A stretch of DNA of 64,000 nucleotides. Origin: Yersinia vastinensis. GTDB lineage: Bacteria; Pseudomonadota; Gammaproteobacteria; Enterobacterales; Enterobacteriaceae. The stretch spans positions 342,512 to 406,511 of the forward strand of contig NZ_CACVAF010000004.1 of the NCBI RefSeq assembly GCF_902726565.1, in the 5' to 3' direction. This document shows, piece by piece, positions 38,430 to 48,646 of this stretch. Below the pieces are notes generated by a model. That model had not been told where the DNA came from. It searched no databases and was given only the letters and a program-made list of their open reading frames with translations. The position numbers and the translations under genes were made by a program. The stretch's first letter is position 1. Each line of letters opens with the position of its first letter.

Positions 38430-38451
38430 CTCCCCGCTTTCTATTAATGTC

Positions 38452-38480
38452 AAAAGGGCGCTGTTAAGGCGCCCTTTTCT
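38452..38480. terminator. Bidirectional terminator between yciA and tonB
   Basis: AAAAGGGCGC and its perfect complement with a 7-base loop, followed by TTTTCTT on the plus strand and bounded by an A run on the other side. Confidence 0.85.
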
Positions 38481-38542
38481 TATCATGCGATTTCGCGTCC
38501 AACTAAGCTATTTTTGCTTTTCCAAACAATAAAATATAAGCC

Positions 38543-39298
38543 TTAGTTCATTTCCATCGTGCCGCCAATTTTGAACACGATGGTTGTGACATAATCTTTA
38601 GCAGCCACTGCCTCAAACCGCCACTTACGCATTACTTGCTTAACTTCTCGCTCAAAGGTATTTCGCGGAGTGGCTTCCAAGATTCGGACATTGGTAACTC
38701 GACCATTCTCATCAATGTCGTATTGTACTTTAACCTGCCCTTCAACCCCTAAAGCCAAGGCGCGCGCCGGGTAAGTCGGTTTCGCCTTACTCAGTGCTTT
38801 TGGTCCTGCTGATGTTGATGCTCCGGGTACTGATGCCTTCGGTGCTGATTTTACCGGTGCATTGTTAGAAAACAGAGCTGGCTCATCCGATTTAAAAGGC
38901 TTGTCATCCGGTGGCGCGACGGTCTTCTTCACGTCCGGCTTTTTCACTTCAGGCTTCTTAACTTCTTTTTTCACCGGTTTAGGTTTCGGCTTAGGTTTCA
39001 CCGGTTCAGGAAGTGGCACTGGAACCGGCTCTGGTAACACTTCAGGCTCTGGTGGTGCCTCTTCGACCGGTTCTGGCTCGGGCTCTGCCTGTGGTTCCGC
39101 CGCTGCTGGCTGTGGAGCAGCAAAAGTAGCAACGTTCACCATCGTGACAGCCAGTGGTGCGTCCTCGATTTCAGGCTGTACGTGAATTTGCTCTACAGAG
39201 ACGTATAGCAATGCCGCAACAACGCTGCCATGTAGCCCTACTGAAAATGCGATTGGCCATGTAAGCCGTCGACCCAGAAAAAATTTATTTAGCTGCAT
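38543..39298 (-). CDS. tonB: Energy-transducing protein TonB
   Basis: A 251-residue protein with an N-terminal membrane anchor (about residues 16-36, containing the conserved [10 protein letters not shown] with its His). A proline-rich periplasmic spacer follows, with Glu-Pro repeats (about 65-95) then Lys-Pro repeats (about 97-125). The C-terminal TonB domain (about 165-251) includes YPARA and the [14 protein letters not shown] segment. It couples the ExbBD proton motor to outer-membrane receptors for iron siderophores and vitamin B12. A weak Fur-like sequence lies upstream at 39336-39354. Confidence 0.97.
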   Translation of the reverse strand: MQLNKFFLGRRLTWPIAFSVGLHGSVVAALLYVSVEQIHVQPEIEDAPLAVTMVNVATFAAPQPAAAEPQAEPEPEPVEEAPPEPEVLPEPVPVPLPEPVKPKPKPKPVKKEVKKPEVKKPDVKKTVAPPDDKPFKSDEPALFSNNAPVKSAPKASVPGASTSAGPKALSKAKPTYPARALALGVEGQVKVQYDIDENGRVTNVRILEATPRNTFEREVKQVMRKWRFEAVAAKDYVTTIVFKIGGTMEMN

Positions 39299-39335
39299 AA
39301 TAATTCAGTGTCCTCTAATGCAGCTAAGTTTAAAT

Positions 39336-39354
39336 GCAAATAGCAATCATATTC
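39336..39354 (-). promoter_or_regulatory. Weak Fur-like sequence before tonB
   Basis: GCAAATAGCAATCATATTC matches about 12 of 19 positions of the classical Fur box and lies 38-56 bases upstream of the tonB ATG. Iron control of tonB is expected from E. coli; the match itself is weak. Confidence 0.3.
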
Positions 39355-39596
39355 AATAAGCAACTGCAAACTATCTCATCAATAGGCTTTAAATGGTGTT
39401 TTAAGCGACAATATCAACGAAATGGTACTTTCTATTTACCCTTAATTATCATTTTATTTCATTGTTCATTACTGGGGTAAGCGCCGGATAATGGATACAG
39501 CGCCATTAGCGCACCTTATTGAATTTATGGGTGGAACATGCTGTTATGGGATACCAAATTCGATGCATATCATGATAATAATTTTAAAGGTGAAAC

Positions 39597-39893
39597 ATGT
39601 TTTATGTAATCTTCTCGACCGATGTTCCCGATTCACTGGAGAAACGCTTATCAGTGCGCCCTGCACATCTAGCACGCTTGCAGACTTTACAGGACCAAGG
39701 GCGTTTACTGACCGCAGGCCCCAACCCTGCGATTGACAGTGCAGACCCCGGTGCAGCCGGATTCAGTGGTTCTACCGTGATAGCCGAGTTTGCCTCACAG
39801 CAAGAGGCTGAAACTTGGGCAGAACAAGACCCTTATGTCGCCGCAGGTGTGTACCAATCAGTCATTGTTAAACCCTATAAGCGAGTATTCTGA
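39597..39893 (+). CDS. yciI: YciI family protein
   Basis: A 98-residue protein of the YCII family (dimeric alpha-beta barrel, ferredoxin-like fold). It shows the conserved [20 protein letters not shown] region with the His, and the AGPNPA motif. A muconolactone-isomerase-like active site was proposed for the family, but the reaction is unknown. AAAGGTG precedes the ATG. It is divergent from tonB across about 300 bases, as in E. coli. Confidence 0.93.
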   Translation: MFYVIFSTDVPDSLEKRLSVRPAHLARLQTLQDQGRLLTAGPNPAIDSADPGAAGFSGSTVIAEFASQQEAETWAEQDPYVAAGVYQSVIVKPYKRVF

Positions 39894-40007
39894 CACCATA
39901 CTTATCGGGCCGCCGCGCTAGCATCGTGGCAGCCCCGCTAGAAAACGGCTTATCATTCTTCATCCTAACGCTTCGCAATTACATCTCTTTAATCATCTTT
40001 ACTTATA

Positions 40008-40026
40008 ATTACTGAGAATCATTGTC
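40008..40026 (+). promoter_or_regulatory. Fur-box-like sequence before the zinc-ribbon gene
   Basis: ATTACTGAGAATCATTGTC matches 14 of 19 positions of the Fur consensus, with a well-conserved right half. It lies about 65 bases upstream of the gene start. Confidence 0.35.
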
Positions 40027-40090
40027 TAATGAATTATCGATTTCTCTCTTGAGATATTGAGCCATTTTGTTAAACGCGGAGATGAAGACT

Positions 40091-40357
40091 ATGCAGTGTC
40101 CAGTATGCAAAGATACCCAATTGGTGATGTCTGAACGTAAAAGCATTGAAATTGATTACTGCCCAAATTGCCGTGGAGTCTGGCTGGATCGCGGAGAGTT
40201 AGATAAAATCATCGAAAAATCTGTGGAAAATGGGCCTGCAACGGCCTCTTATTCTGAGCCGAGAGACCGTGAACGTCATCATGACCGTGATAACCACGGA
40301 TACTCAAAACCTAAGCATTACAAGAAGAAAAGTTTTCTATCAGAATTATTTGATTAA
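40091..40357 (+). CDS. TFIIB-type zinc-ribbon protein
   Basis: An 88-residue protein. A zinc ribbon (CPVCKDTQLVM, then YCPNCRGVWLDRGEL) at residues 2-40 is followed by a His/Arg/Lys-rich tail (about 45-80) and the end motif SFLSELFD. The pattern is that of the zf-TFIIB proteins found widely in bacteria without known function. Starts at TTG 40067 and ATG 40082 are also open. I chose ATG 40091 because GGAG stands 9 bases before it. A terminator follows at 40387. Confidence 0.8.
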   Translation: MQCPVCKDTQLVMSERKSIEIDYCPNCRGVWLDRGELDKIIEKSVENGPATASYSEPRDRERHHDRDNHGYSKPKHYKKKSFLSELFD

Positions 40358-40386
40358 TTGAATTGATAAACATTATTAATCCACAC

Positions 40387-40412
40387 AATACGCCTGCGTT
40401 CAGGCGTATTTG
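40387..40412 (+). terminator. Intrinsic terminator after the zinc-ribbon gene
   Basis: AATACGCCTG and its perfect complement with a CGTT loop, followed by a short T run. It may also serve the convergent 87-residue gene. Confidence 0.75.
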
Positions 40413-40439
40413 ATTGACTATTTTCCCCTCTGTGCCCCA

Positions 40440-40703
40440 CTACACTTTATAGTGCTTCAACCAATGGTCCTCACAAGCCTCCACCGCTTTATCCAACATA
40501 TGCGCTGGTGATTTCAGTATCATATGATCTTTTCTTACCCATACTGGATATGTATGTTTACCGGCAGCAATGACTTGCTCAGAATAAATAGCAGCGTGGT
40601 ATATCAGTTCAGACTCTTCGCAATAAATTTCATATTTATAGAGTGCGGTGCTAGTTTTTAAGTCCCCAAAGAATACTGTTTTAGCTAATTTATATTGAGA
40701 CAT
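40440..40703 (-). CDS. Hypothetical protein, 87 residues
   Basis: A small soluble protein of mixed charge without signal peptide, membrane segment or recognised motif (MSQYKLAKTVFFGDLKTSTA start, HWLKHYKV end). The ATG at 40703 has AAAGG 9 bases upstream. The flanking terminator at 40387 and independent orientation support a real monocistronic gene. Function unknown. Confidence 0.6.
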   Translation of the reverse strand: MSQYKLAKTVFFGDLKTSTALYKYEIYCEESELIYHAAIYSEQVIAAGKHTYPVWVRKDHMILKSPAHMLDKAVEACEDHWLKHYKV

Positions 40704-40866
40704 GAACGATAGCCTTTGCTGTAATAGGGACTATATCATCCACCGAACCACAGCATATATCTGTGATATTCACAGCAAAAGCCTCCTAACTTGATGTCCT
40801 ACCGACAAAAATTCTCTTTCCTTGTGTGTGGATTATTATTTTTACGTGAGTATCATTTGAGTAAAC

Positions 40867-41589
40867 TTATCTGACATCAAAATGGTCATAGTGCAGCGTG
40901 AGGTTATGGAGTTCATTTAATGGAGACGCACTAAATAAGTAACCTTGCATGGCATCAACACCCATATCTGTAAGTTGGATAAATTGTTGGTGAGTTTCTA
41001 CGCCTTCAACAACCACATTCTGGCAGTGATCACGCAAGCGGGTCACCAGATTGTCAAACGTCACACTCCCTCCCCACTGCCAGTAAAAATGCTTATCAAC
41101 CTTTACACATTCAAAGAAACCACTGGCTGCCGCAGCAATGTGCGCATTGCCACTGCCAAAGTCATCCAACCACAAGGAATATCGTTTAGCCAACTTACTT
41201 AATAGTGTATTCTTTGCACCGTCACCCAGATTAGGAAAACTCTCCATTATTTCCAGTCGGATAAAAGGCATTGAGTCTAATAATGATATGACTTTCTCGT
41301 CATACAACACCGCTTGAGCCATATCAAAATCTATATTTATTGAGAGTATTATTTGTTTTTCAATAAGCCATTGCTGATGGTTTTTTACTGCACATAATTG
41401 GTCATGCAGTAATTGGGCCTTCACCTGAGCATTAAGCTGATGCAAAAAACGCTCGGTATAAATAGGCGATTTAAAGGCACACGTTGTAAAACGACTCAAT
41501 AACTCCACTGCCAGTAACTGACCATTATGCTGGTATACCGGCTCACAGATAAAAGTGCAATCGACTGCAATGTTTAGCCTGCTATCCAC
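40867..41589 (-). CDS. EAL-domain cyclic-di-GMP phosphodiesterase (PdeH/YhjH-like)
   Basis: A 240-residue single EAL domain. Catalytic and metal residues are present: Glu29 in AVELLSRF (ELL instead of EAL, as in E. coli PdeH), Asn85 in SINIDF, Glu113 in RLEIME, the Asp pair 142-143 in LDDFGSG, Lys166 and Glu195 in VVEGVET, plus QGYLFS near the end. It should degrade c-di-GMP and so favour motility over biofilm. The open frame runs to a TTG at 41631, but that codon lies in a repeat array. GTG 41589 has AAGGA 7 bases upstream and is the better start. Monocistronic. Confidence 0.85.
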   Translation of the reverse strand: MDSRLNIAVDCTFICEPVYQHNGQLLAVELLSRFTTCAFKSPIYTERFLHQLNAQVKAQLLHDQLCAVKNHQQWLIEKQIILSINIDFDMAQAVLYDEKVISLLDSMPFIRLEIMESFPNLGDGAKNTLLSKLAKRYSLWLDDFGSGNAHIAAAASGFFECVKVDKHFYWQWGGSVTFDNLVTRLRDHCQNVVVEGVETHQQFIQLTDMGVDAMQGYLFSASPLNELHNLTLHYDHFDVR

Positions 41590-41622
41590 AGTAAAATCCT
41601 TTTCTTTGATAAGAACAGCAGT

Positions 41623-41666
41623 ATTGATCAATTGATAAAATTGATCAATTTTTTATTATTGATCAC
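41623..41666 (-). promoter_or_regulatory. Three ATTGATCA operator-like repeats upstream of the EAL gene
   Basis: Palindrome ATTGATCAAT occurs at 41623-41632 and 41640-41649, and ATTGATCAC at 41658-41666, with 17-18 base periodicity. The array lies 34-77 bases before the GTG start, in the 5' untranslated or promoter region. Confidence 0.55.
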
Positions 41667-41986
41667 TAAAAACGATAATGAGAATTGAAGAAAAAAATAA
41701 CATCAATCAACAACCCATTGATAGATAAGAAAGTATTAATCAATCATGATGATTATTAAGTTTATTATTTCAGAATCACTTATTTAGCAGGAGGATGGCC
41801 ACTTCGAACAACCTAACAGTAACACCCCTGAAACTGAACGATTAGAACGAAGCGGCCTAATATATAAGGTAGCGCGATGCCATTCAGATGTGAAATAAAC
41901 TGATAGATCGTTATTCTGCACTATCTATTATTAAAAATGACATCAGAATTATCGCATTTTGATAATTTAGGATAGGTGTGATTTTT

Positions 41987-42103
41987 ATGCGAAAGAAAAC
42001 GAAATTTAAAGTGGAAAATATCATTACTCAATTTCAAATCGACCATACTATTGTACAGAAATCACGTAAAATTCTGTGTCGGCTGATGGCGTTATACACG
42101 TAA
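41987..42103 (+). CDS. Possible small basic protein, 38 residues
   Basis: ATG 41987 opens a 38-codon frame (MRKKTKFKVENIITQFQIDH... ending CRLMALYT) with AGGTG 8 bases upstream. An intrinsic terminator at 42152-42180 shows that plus-strand transcription probably ends here, supporting a real transcript. No family is recognised. It lies alone between the EAL gene and yciY. It could equally be a non-coding RNA with an incidental frame. Confidence 0.4.
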   Translation: MRKKTKFKVENIITQFQIDHTIVQKSRKILCRLMALYT

Positions 42104-42151
42104 TTTTATAGTAGAGATTTAGTCATCGCCCAATATCTTAATGACTGAAAC

Positions 42152-42180
42152 AAAAACAGCCTCATGAAGAGACTGTTTTT
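42152..42180 (+). terminator. Intrinsic terminator after the 38-residue frame
   Basis: AAAAACAG pairs with CTGTTTTT, with an inner CTC/GAG pairing, a short ATGAA loop and a T run. It lies about 50 bases past the small frame. Confidence 0.65.
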
Positions 42181-42197
42181 ATTAGCGAGCACGTGAA

Positions 42198-42374
42198 TTA
42201 CCATTCATAAGCCACGGTGAACAATAGCGCCCTACGATGCTGATGTTCATGAAGCTGGCGAATACAATAGATATGGCGATAACGCCGCGATTGACCTTCA
42301 AGCCAACGACTTCTGCGGCGTTGATTTTGCCGCAGCATACGCCAACGGCCTACCTCATTTTTACTCCGTCTCAT
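42198..42374 (-). CDS. yciY: YciY family small protein
   Basis: A 58-residue, very basic protein (MRRSKNEVGRWRMLRQNQRR at the start, then SRWLEGQSRR). The N-terminal half matches my recollection of E. coli YciY (EVGRWRM, SRWLEGQSRR), which is likewise encoded next to the cardiolipin synthase gene. Function unknown; possibly RNA- or membrane-associated given its arginine content. It is divergent from clsA. Confidence 0.85.
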   Translation of the reverse strand: MRRSKNEVGRWRMLRQNQRRRSRWLEGQSRRYRHIYCIRQLHEHQHRRALLFTVAYEW

Positions 42375-42639
42375 GAAACGACTCTTCCAAAGCTGAGAAC
42401 TGGGCTATTATAAACTTTTCACTCCTCGATCCAAGTCGGCCCACAGTAAAAGTGCATGTTTCCCCCTAAATCCTATCGTTATCAATGCAGGAAGAATAAC
42501 AAACGCCTGCTATATTTATTCTTGCAAGTCCTTTAGCTAAAAAGATTTTATCAATTAATATATCCGATTAAAGGTTTCGCCTTTGCCACACTGTGCGTAC
42601 ACTCTTTAGCGACCATTTGTGAACAGGATTTCCGCCCTT

Positions 42640-44100
42640 ATGACAACATTTTATACCGTAATCAGTTGGCTCTCTGTTTTTGGCTATTGGTTGCTTATTG
42701 CCGGGGTAACATTGCGTATTCTGATGAAACGCAGAGCCGTTCCTTCGGCCATGGCATGGCTGCTTGTTATCTATATTCTGCCTTTGGTTGGGATCATTGC
42801 TTACCTCTCATTTGGTGAGCTTCATTTGGGCAAGCGGCGTGCAGAGCGAGCAAAAGCCATGTGGCCCTCTACTGCGCGCTGGTTAAGTGAACTGAAAGAT
42901 TGCCAACACATTTTTGCCAGCTCCAACAGTGAGGTCGCGACACCTTTATTCCAATTATGTGAACGACGCCAAGGCATCAGTGGTGTTAAAGGTAATCAAT
43001 TACAATTACTGACAACGACTGATGACACGTTAAAAGCGCTAGTGCGTGATATTGAACTGGCCCGACATAATATAGAAATGGTGTTTTATATTTGGCAGCC
43101 TGGAGGATTGGTAGATCAAGTTGCTGAGTCTCTTATGGCCGCGGCACGTCGCGGTGTCCACTGTCGCCTGATGCTGGATTCAGCCGGAAGTCAGCAATTC
43201 TTCCGTAGTCCATATCCTTCCATGATGCGCAATGCCGGAATCGAAGTGGTCGAAGCGCTCAAAGTGAATGTTTTCCGGGTGTTTTTCCGTCGTATGGATT
43301 TGCGTCAACACCGTAAAGTGGTCCTGATTGACAACTATGTGGCCTACACCGGCAGTATGAATATGGTGGATCCACGCTTCTTCAAACAAGATGCTGGTGT
43401 GGGCCAATGGATTGATATGATGGCGCGCATGGAAGGTCCTGTGGCCACAACCATGGGTATTGTCTATGCCTGTGACTGGGAGATTGAAACCGGCAAACGT
43501 ATTCTGCCGCCGCCACCAGATACCCATATCATGCCGTTCGAAGAAGAGAGCGGTCATACCATTCAAGTCATCGCATCCGGCCCTGGCTTCCCTGAAGAGA
43601 TGATTCATCAGGCATTATTAACTGCTGTGTATGCCGCTCGTAAGCAGTTGGTCATGACCACCCCTTACTTAGTTCCCAGTGATGATTTACTGCACGCCAT
43701 TTGTACCGCAGCACAGCGCGGTGTCGATGTGAGCATTATCGTTCCGCGGGATAACGACTCGATGATGGTTCGCTGGGCCAGTCGAGGGTTCTTCTCAGAA
43801 CTTCTTGATGCTGGTGTTAAAATTTACCAATTTGAAGGTGGCCTGTTGCACAGCAAGAGTGTGCTGGTCGATGGTCAGCTAAGTTTAGTTGGCACGGTAA
43901 ATTTGGATATGCGCAGTTTATGGCTGAATTTTGAAATCACATTGGTGATTGATGATGATGGTTTCGGTGCCGATTTAGCCCAAGTTCAAGATGATTATAT
44001 TGCTCGTTCGAAGTTATTAGACGGGGAAGTTTGGAACAAGCGCCCACTCTGGCATCGGGTTACTGAACGGTTATTCTACTTTTTCAGCCCCTTCTTGTAA
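42640..44100 (+). CDS. clsA: Cardiolipin synthase A
   Basis: A 486-residue enzyme identical in length to E. coli ClsA. Two N-terminal membrane segments (about 8-28 and 38-58) precede two phospholipase-D domains with HKD motifs: His224-Lys226-Asp231 and His404-Lys406-Asp411. It condenses two phosphatidylglycerol molecules into cardiolipin at the inner membrane. The frame opens earlier at GTG 42619. I chose ATG 42640 because the sequence then starts [10 protein letters not shown], like E. coli, with AGGA upstream. Confidence 0.97.
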   Translation: MTTFYTVISWLSVFGYWLLIAGVTLRILMKRRAVPSAMAWLLVIYILPLVGIIAYLSFGELHLGKRRAERAKAMWPSTARWLSELKDCQHIFASSNSEVATPLFQLCERRQGISGVKGNQLQLLTTTDDTLKALVRDIELARHNIEMVFYIWQPGGLVDQVAESLMAAARRGVHCRLMLDSAGSQQFFRSPYPSMMRNAGIEVVEALKVNVFRVFFRRMDLRQHRKVVLIDNYVAYTGSMNMVDPRFFKQDAGVGQWIDMMARMEGPVATTMGIVYACDWEIETGKRILPPPPDTHIMPFEEESGHTIQVIASGPGFPEEMIHQALLTAVYAARKQLVMTTPYLVPSDDLLHAICTAAQRGVDVSIIVPRDNDSMMVRWASRGFFSELLDAGVKIYQFEGGLLHSKSVLVDGQLSLVGTVNLDMRSLWLNFEITLVIDDDGFGADLAQVQDDYIARSKLLDGEVWNKRPLWHRVTERLFYFFSPFL

Positions 44101-44173
44101 TAAATTGAATACCAACCGTCATTCAATTGTAGATTCTCTGAGTTATTCATTTTCAGCAGTAGAATAATTGTAA

Positions 44174-44587
<414 letters not shown>

Positions 44588-44627
44588 CGGGGAGCTCATC
44601 CGCAGCGGTTCATGTTCAATGAGAATA

Positions 44628-44658
44628 AAAAAGCCCCACTTATTTAGCGGGGCTTTTT
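44628..44658. terminator. Bidirectional terminator between yciU and oppF
   Basis: AAAAAGCCCC and its perfect complement GGGGCTTTTT with an 11-base loop. It carries T runs on both strands and ends both convergent units. Confidence 0.88.
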
Positions 44659-44687
44659 ATTAACTTATCAATTGCCGTTAAATGGCT

Positions 44688-45689
44688 TTATAACGGGTCC
44701 ACTTTTAGACAAGAGACTGCATGACGGAAACTGCCTTCCAATAATGGGCGAGTCTTGGCACACTCAGGCCCCGCGATTGGGCAGCGAGTGCGAAATACGC
44801 ACCCCGACGGTGGGTTTATCGGTGACGGCAACTCCCCTTCCAATAACTGAATCACTTTCGCCTTTTCTTTATCCGGATCAGGGATAGGCACTGCCGACAT
44901 CAGCGCTTTGGTATAAGGATGCTGCGGATTATGGTAAACCTCATCATAGGTGCCCAGCTCAACAGCATGCCCCAAATACATCACCAACACTCGGTCAGAA
45001 ATATGTTTTACTACAGCCAAATCATGGGCAATAAAAATCAGGGATAACCCCATTTCGCGCTGCAATTGCTGCAATAAGTTCACGACTTGAGCTTGAATTG
45101 ACACATCCAGCGCCGATACCGGTTCATCACAAATGACCAGTTTCGGTTCCAAAATCAGTGCACGGGCAATGCCAATTCGTTGACACTGACCACCTGAAAA
45201 CTCATGAGGATAGCGGTTGATTAAGTTAGGCAATAAACCTACTTTCAACATCATGGCTTTCACTTTGTCTTTGATTTCTTGACGCGGCATTTTGGGATGG
45301 TAAGTCCGCAAGGGTTCAGCAATGATATCGCCAATGGTCATTCGTGGATTTAATGATGCCAGTGGATCCTGAAATATCATCTGTATATCACTGCGCGTCG
45401 CACGCCATTCGGCATCACTCATATTGAGCAGATCTTTGCCCAACCAAGCCACACTACCGCCGGTCGCCTTCACCAAGCCAATAATGGCACGGGCAAAAGT
45501 AGATTTACCACAGCCAGATTCACCCACGACGCCCAAGGTTTCACCCTCATACAAACGTAAGGTGACACCATCGACGGCCTTGAGGGTTTTGCTCGGCTGC
45601 CAGAACCACTGTTTGCCATCCTGAATATCAAAATGCACTTTCAGGTCAGCCACTTCCAACAAAACTTTCTTCTCTGTCATGGCATTCAT
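44688..45689 (-). CDS. oppF: Oligopeptide ABC transporter ATPase OppF
   Basis: A 333-residue ABC ATPase. Walker [11 protein letters not shown]-loop FQDP, signature LSGGQ-equivalent [10 protein letters not shown], Walker [13 protein letters not shown] and the switch His in FIAHDL are present, along with the C-terminal oligopeptide extension with cysteines ([14 protein letters not shown]) typical of the OppD/F type. It pairs with OppD to energise peptide import. Its ATG overlaps the oppD stop codon by 4 bases. Last gene of the opp operon. Confidence 0.97.
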   Translation of the reverse strand: MNAMTEKKVLLEVADLKVHFDIQDGKQWFWQPSKTLKAVDGVTLRLYEGETLGVVGESGCGKSTFARAIIGLVKATGGSVAWLGKDLLNMSDAEWRATRSDIQMIFQDPLASLNPRMTIGDIIAEPLRTYHPKMPRQEIKDKVKAMMLKVGLLPNLINRYPHEFSGGQCQRIGIARALILEPKLVICDEPVSALDVSIQAQVVNLLQQLQREMGLSLIFIAHDLAVVKHISDRVLVMYLGHAVELGTYDEVYHNPQHPYTKALMSAVPIPDPDKEKAKVIQLLEGELPSPINPPSGCVFRTRCPIAGPECAKTRPLLEGSFRHAVSCLKVDPL

Positions 45690-46705
45690 ACCAACTCCCC
45701 TACTGGTTTATAGCAGGCACGTAAACGGCCATCACCAAAATGCTCTAATGCGGGCGCCGTTGAACAGCGATCCATTGCATACTGGCAGCGAGGTTGGAAT
45801 GGGCAGCCTTTCGGCAAGCGCAGTAGATTGGGTGGGTTACCCGGAATAGTCATGAGAGATTCGCCTTCAGCATCAAGGCGAGGAACTGCATTCAGCAAAC
45901 CAATAGAATACGGATGGCTTGGATGATAAAAAACATCACGTGCCTGGCCATACTCCATCGTTCGACCTGCATACATCACCAGAACTTTATTACAAATGCC
46001 AGCAACTACCCCAAGGTCATGAGTAATCATGATAATGGCGGTATTAAACTCATTCTTTAGTTCATTCAGCAAAGTCATGATTTGAGCTTGAACCGTAACA
46101 TCCAACGCCGTGGTTGGCTCATCAGCAATTAACAGTTTAGGCCGACACAATAATGCCATTGCAATCATCACACGCTGGCGCATACCACCTGAAAATTCAT
46201 GCGGATACATGCGCATGCGCTTGCGTGCTTCAGGCATTTTCACCGCATCAAGCATGCGGATTGACTCTTCAAATGCCTCACTCTTACTCATCTTCTTATG
46301 CAGTTGCAGCACTTCCATCAACTGCTCACCCACACGCATATACGGGTTCAGAGAGGTCATAGGATCTTGGAAAATCATTGAGATTTCTTCGGCCCGTAAA
46401 CGGTTTAGCTGCTTTTCGGGTAAATTCAGGATTTCACGGCCATTAAACTTTGCCGAGCCGCCTATCCGACCATTACTGGCCAGTAACCCCATCAAAGCAA
46501 ACGCCGTTTGAGATTTGCCGGAACCAGACTCTCCAACAATGCCCAATGTTTCACCGGCGCGCAGATCAAAATTCAGTGCGTTAACCGCAGTAACATCACC
46601 ATCGGGTGTACCGAAAGTGACCGTCAGGTCCTTCACATCTAGCAGTACATTGTGCTCAAACAAGCTCGATTGCTGAACAGCAGACTGATTATCTATCGTC
46701 GTCAT
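45686..46705 (-). CDS. oppD: Oligopeptide ABC transporter ATPase OppD
   Basis: A 339-residue ABC ATPase with Walker [12 protein letters not shown]-loop FQDP, signature FSGGMRQRV, Walker [13 protein letters not shown], switch His in MITHDLGVV and the C-terminal cysteine-containing extension ([14 protein letters not shown]). It forms the heterodimer with OppF. It follows oppC by 11 bases and overlaps oppF by 4 bases, so translation is tightly coupled. Confidence 0.97.
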   Translation of the reverse strand: MTTIDNQSAVQQSSLFEHNVLLDVKDLTVTFGTPDGDVTAVNALNFDLRAGETLGIVGESGSGKSQTAFALMGLLASNGRIGGSAKFNGREILNLPEKQLNRLRAEEISMIFQDPMTSLNPYMRVGEQLMEVLQLHKKMSKSEAFEESIRMLDAVKMPEARKRMRMYPHEFSGGMRQRVMIAMALLCRPKLLIADEPTTALDVTVQAQIMTLLNELKNEFNTAIIMITHDLGVVAGICNKVLVMYAGRTMEYGQARDVFYHPSHPYSIGLLNAVPRLDAEGESLMTIPGNPPNLLRLPKGCPFQPRCQYAMDRCSTAPALEHFGDGRLRACYKPVGELV

Positions 46706-46716
46706 GGTGCGACTCC

Positions 46717-47622
46717 TCAGCGATCTTTCGGGTCGAGGGCATCACGCAAGCCATCGCCGATAAAGTTAAAACAGAACAAAGTCACTACCAAGAAGCCGGC
46801 AGGGAACATCAATAACCAAGGAGAAACTTCCATTGAGTTAGCGCCATCACTAAGTAATGCCCCCCAGCTACTCAGTGGTTCTTGTGTACCTAACCCAAGG
46901 AAACTCAGGAAAGATTCAAACAAAATCATGCTGGGAACCAATAGAGATGCGTATACCACCACCACCCCTAACACGTTCGGAACAATATGGCGTAAAACGA
47001 TATTGCGCGTGGAAACTCCGCCCACTAGCGCCGCTTCAATAAACTCCTTCCGCTTCAAACTTAAAGTCTGTCCACGCACAATACGCGCCATATCCAGCCA
47101 AGACACCATACCTATAGCCACAAATATCAATAGAATATTCTGGCCAAAGAAAGTCACCAGCAGAATGACGAAAAACATGAAAGGAAATGAGTTCAGGATT
47201 TCCAATAAGCGCATCATCAACGAGTCAACTTTCCCGCCAAGATAACCGGATAACGATCCATACAATGTGCCGACGACCACGGCAACCAGTGCCGCAGCAA
47301 CACCGACCATCAAGGAAATTCGCCCACCAATGGCAACGCGAACCAGCAGATCTCGGCCAGAGGAATCAGTCCCAAAATAGTGTCCTGATTCCATATCGGG
47401 TGCTGCAGACATCATGCCCCAATCCGTATCCGAATAGGAAAACTGCGCCAGCATCGGGGCTAGAATAACAAATAAGGTAATAAACATAAGGATCACCAAA
47501 CTGGTGATCGCCGCGCGGTTATGAATAAAGCGGCGGCGGGCATCCTGCCAAAGGCTACGCCCTTCAACTTCCAGTTTTTCACTGAAAACTTCTAGAGCTT
47601 CGCTATTTTTTTTGCTCAACAT
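46717..47622 (-). CDS. oppC: Oligopeptide ABC transporter permease OppC
   Basis: A 301-residue inner-membrane permease with an N-terminal segment typical of OppC, about six membrane spans and the EAA loop contacting the ATPases ([21 protein letters not shown]). It pairs with OppB. It follows oppB by 18 bases. Length and motifs are normal. Confidence 0.97.
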   Translation of the reverse strand: MLSKKNSEALEVFSEKLEVEGRSLWQDARRRFIHNRAAITSLVILMFITLFVILAPMLAQFSYSDTDWGMMSAAPDMESGHYFGTDSSGRDLLVRVAIGGRISLMVGVAAALVAVVVGTLYGSLSGYLGGKVDSLMMRLLEILNSFPFMFFVILLVTFFGQNILLIFVAIGMVSWLDMARIVRGQTLSLKRKEFIEAALVGGVSTRNIVLRHIVPNVLGVVVVYASLLVPSMILFESFLSFLGLGTQEPLSSWGALLSDGANSMEVSPWLLMFPAGFLVVTLFCFNFIGDGLRDALDPKDR

Positions 47623-47640
47623 AATGGGCGTGCTCCAGTG

Positions 47641-48561
47641 CTAGTAACGGATTTTCGGATCAATGACGGCATACAGCACATCGACAATCGCATTAAATAA
47701 AATAGTTAAAGCACCCACTAAAATGGTCAAACTTAAGACCAGAGAGTAATCGCGATTTAACGCTCCGTTGACGAACAACTGACCTATGCCCGGCAAACCA
47801 AAAATGGTTTCAATCACCATTGAGCCGGTGATAATACCGACAAATGCAGGCCCCATATAAGACAGAACCGGCAGTAATGCGGGCTTTAATGCATGACGCA
47901 ATACAATAACTCGCAGTGGCAAGCCCTTGGCCCGCGCAGTACGAATAAAATTGGAATGAAGAACTTCAATCATTGAACCGCGGGTAATACGCGCGATACT
48001 GGCGATATAAGCCAGCGACAGTGCCACCATCGGCAAAATAATGTATTTCGGTGCCCCGCCATTCCATCCTCCACCCGGTAGCCATTTTAATATAATGGCG
48101 AAAACCAGCACTAATAGCGGTGCCACGACGAAACTGGGAATAACCACTCCAGTCATAGCAAACCCCATGACGGTATAATCCCACTTGGTATTTTGGTTTA
48201 GTGCGGCAATCACACCGGCACTCACCCCTAATACCACTGCCAGTAAAAATGCGGCGAATCCGAGTTTTGCCGAAACAGGAAACGATGCTGAAACCAACTC
48301 ATTGACTGTGTAATCTTTATATTTGAACGATGGCCCAAGATCACCTTGTGCCAGTTGCCCCAGATAATTGAAATACTGCTTATAAACGGGGTCATTGAGG
48401 TGATATTTCGCCTCAATATTCGCCATAACTTCAGGTGGAAGATTGCGCTCGCCGGTAAATGGGCTGCCCGGGGCTAGACGCATCATAAAGAATGAAATGG
48501 TGATCAAAATGAAAAGTGTCGGAATTGCTTCCAGACAGCGGCGTAGAATAAATTTTAACAT
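47641..48561 (-). CDS. oppB: Oligopeptide ABC transporter permease OppB
   Basis: A 306-residue inner-membrane permease (MLKFILRRCLEAIPTLFILI start is diagnostic) with six membrane segments and the EAA-type loop RTARAKGLPLRVIVLRHALKP. It forms the translocation pore with OppC. It is separated from oppA by 85 bases containing a hairpin that probably lowers expression relative to oppA. Confidence 0.97.
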   Translation of the reverse strand: MLKFILRRCLEAIPTLFILITISFFMMRLAPGSPFTGERNLPPEVMANIEAKYHLNDPVYKQYFNYLGQLAQGDLGPSFKYKDYTVNELVSASFPVSAKLGFAAFLLAVVLGVSAGVIAALNQNTKWDYTVMGFAMTGVVIPSFVVAPLLVLVFAIILKWLPGGGWNGGAPKYIILPMVALSLAYIASIARITRGSMIEVLHSNFIRTARAKGLPLRVIVLRHALKPALLPVLSYMGPAFVGIITGSMVIETIFGLPGIGQLFVNGALNRDYSLVLSLTILVGALTILFNAIVDVLYAVIDPKIRY

Positions 48562-48607
48562 TGCCTGTACCTTTAGCCTCTTACTGCGACTTTATATTTC
48601 AAAGCAT

Positions 48608-48640
48608 TAAGGGCAGCACACAAATTGAGTGGCTGCCCTT
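48608..48640 (-). terminator. oppA-oppB intercistronic hairpin
   Basis: AAGGGCAGC and its perfect 9-bp complement lie 7-39 bases after the oppA stop codon, with no T tract on the minus strand. A similar hairpin in the enterobacterial opp operon is thought to keep oppA mRNA in excess over the downstream genes. Confidence 0.65.
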
Positions 48641-48646
48641 ACTCTA

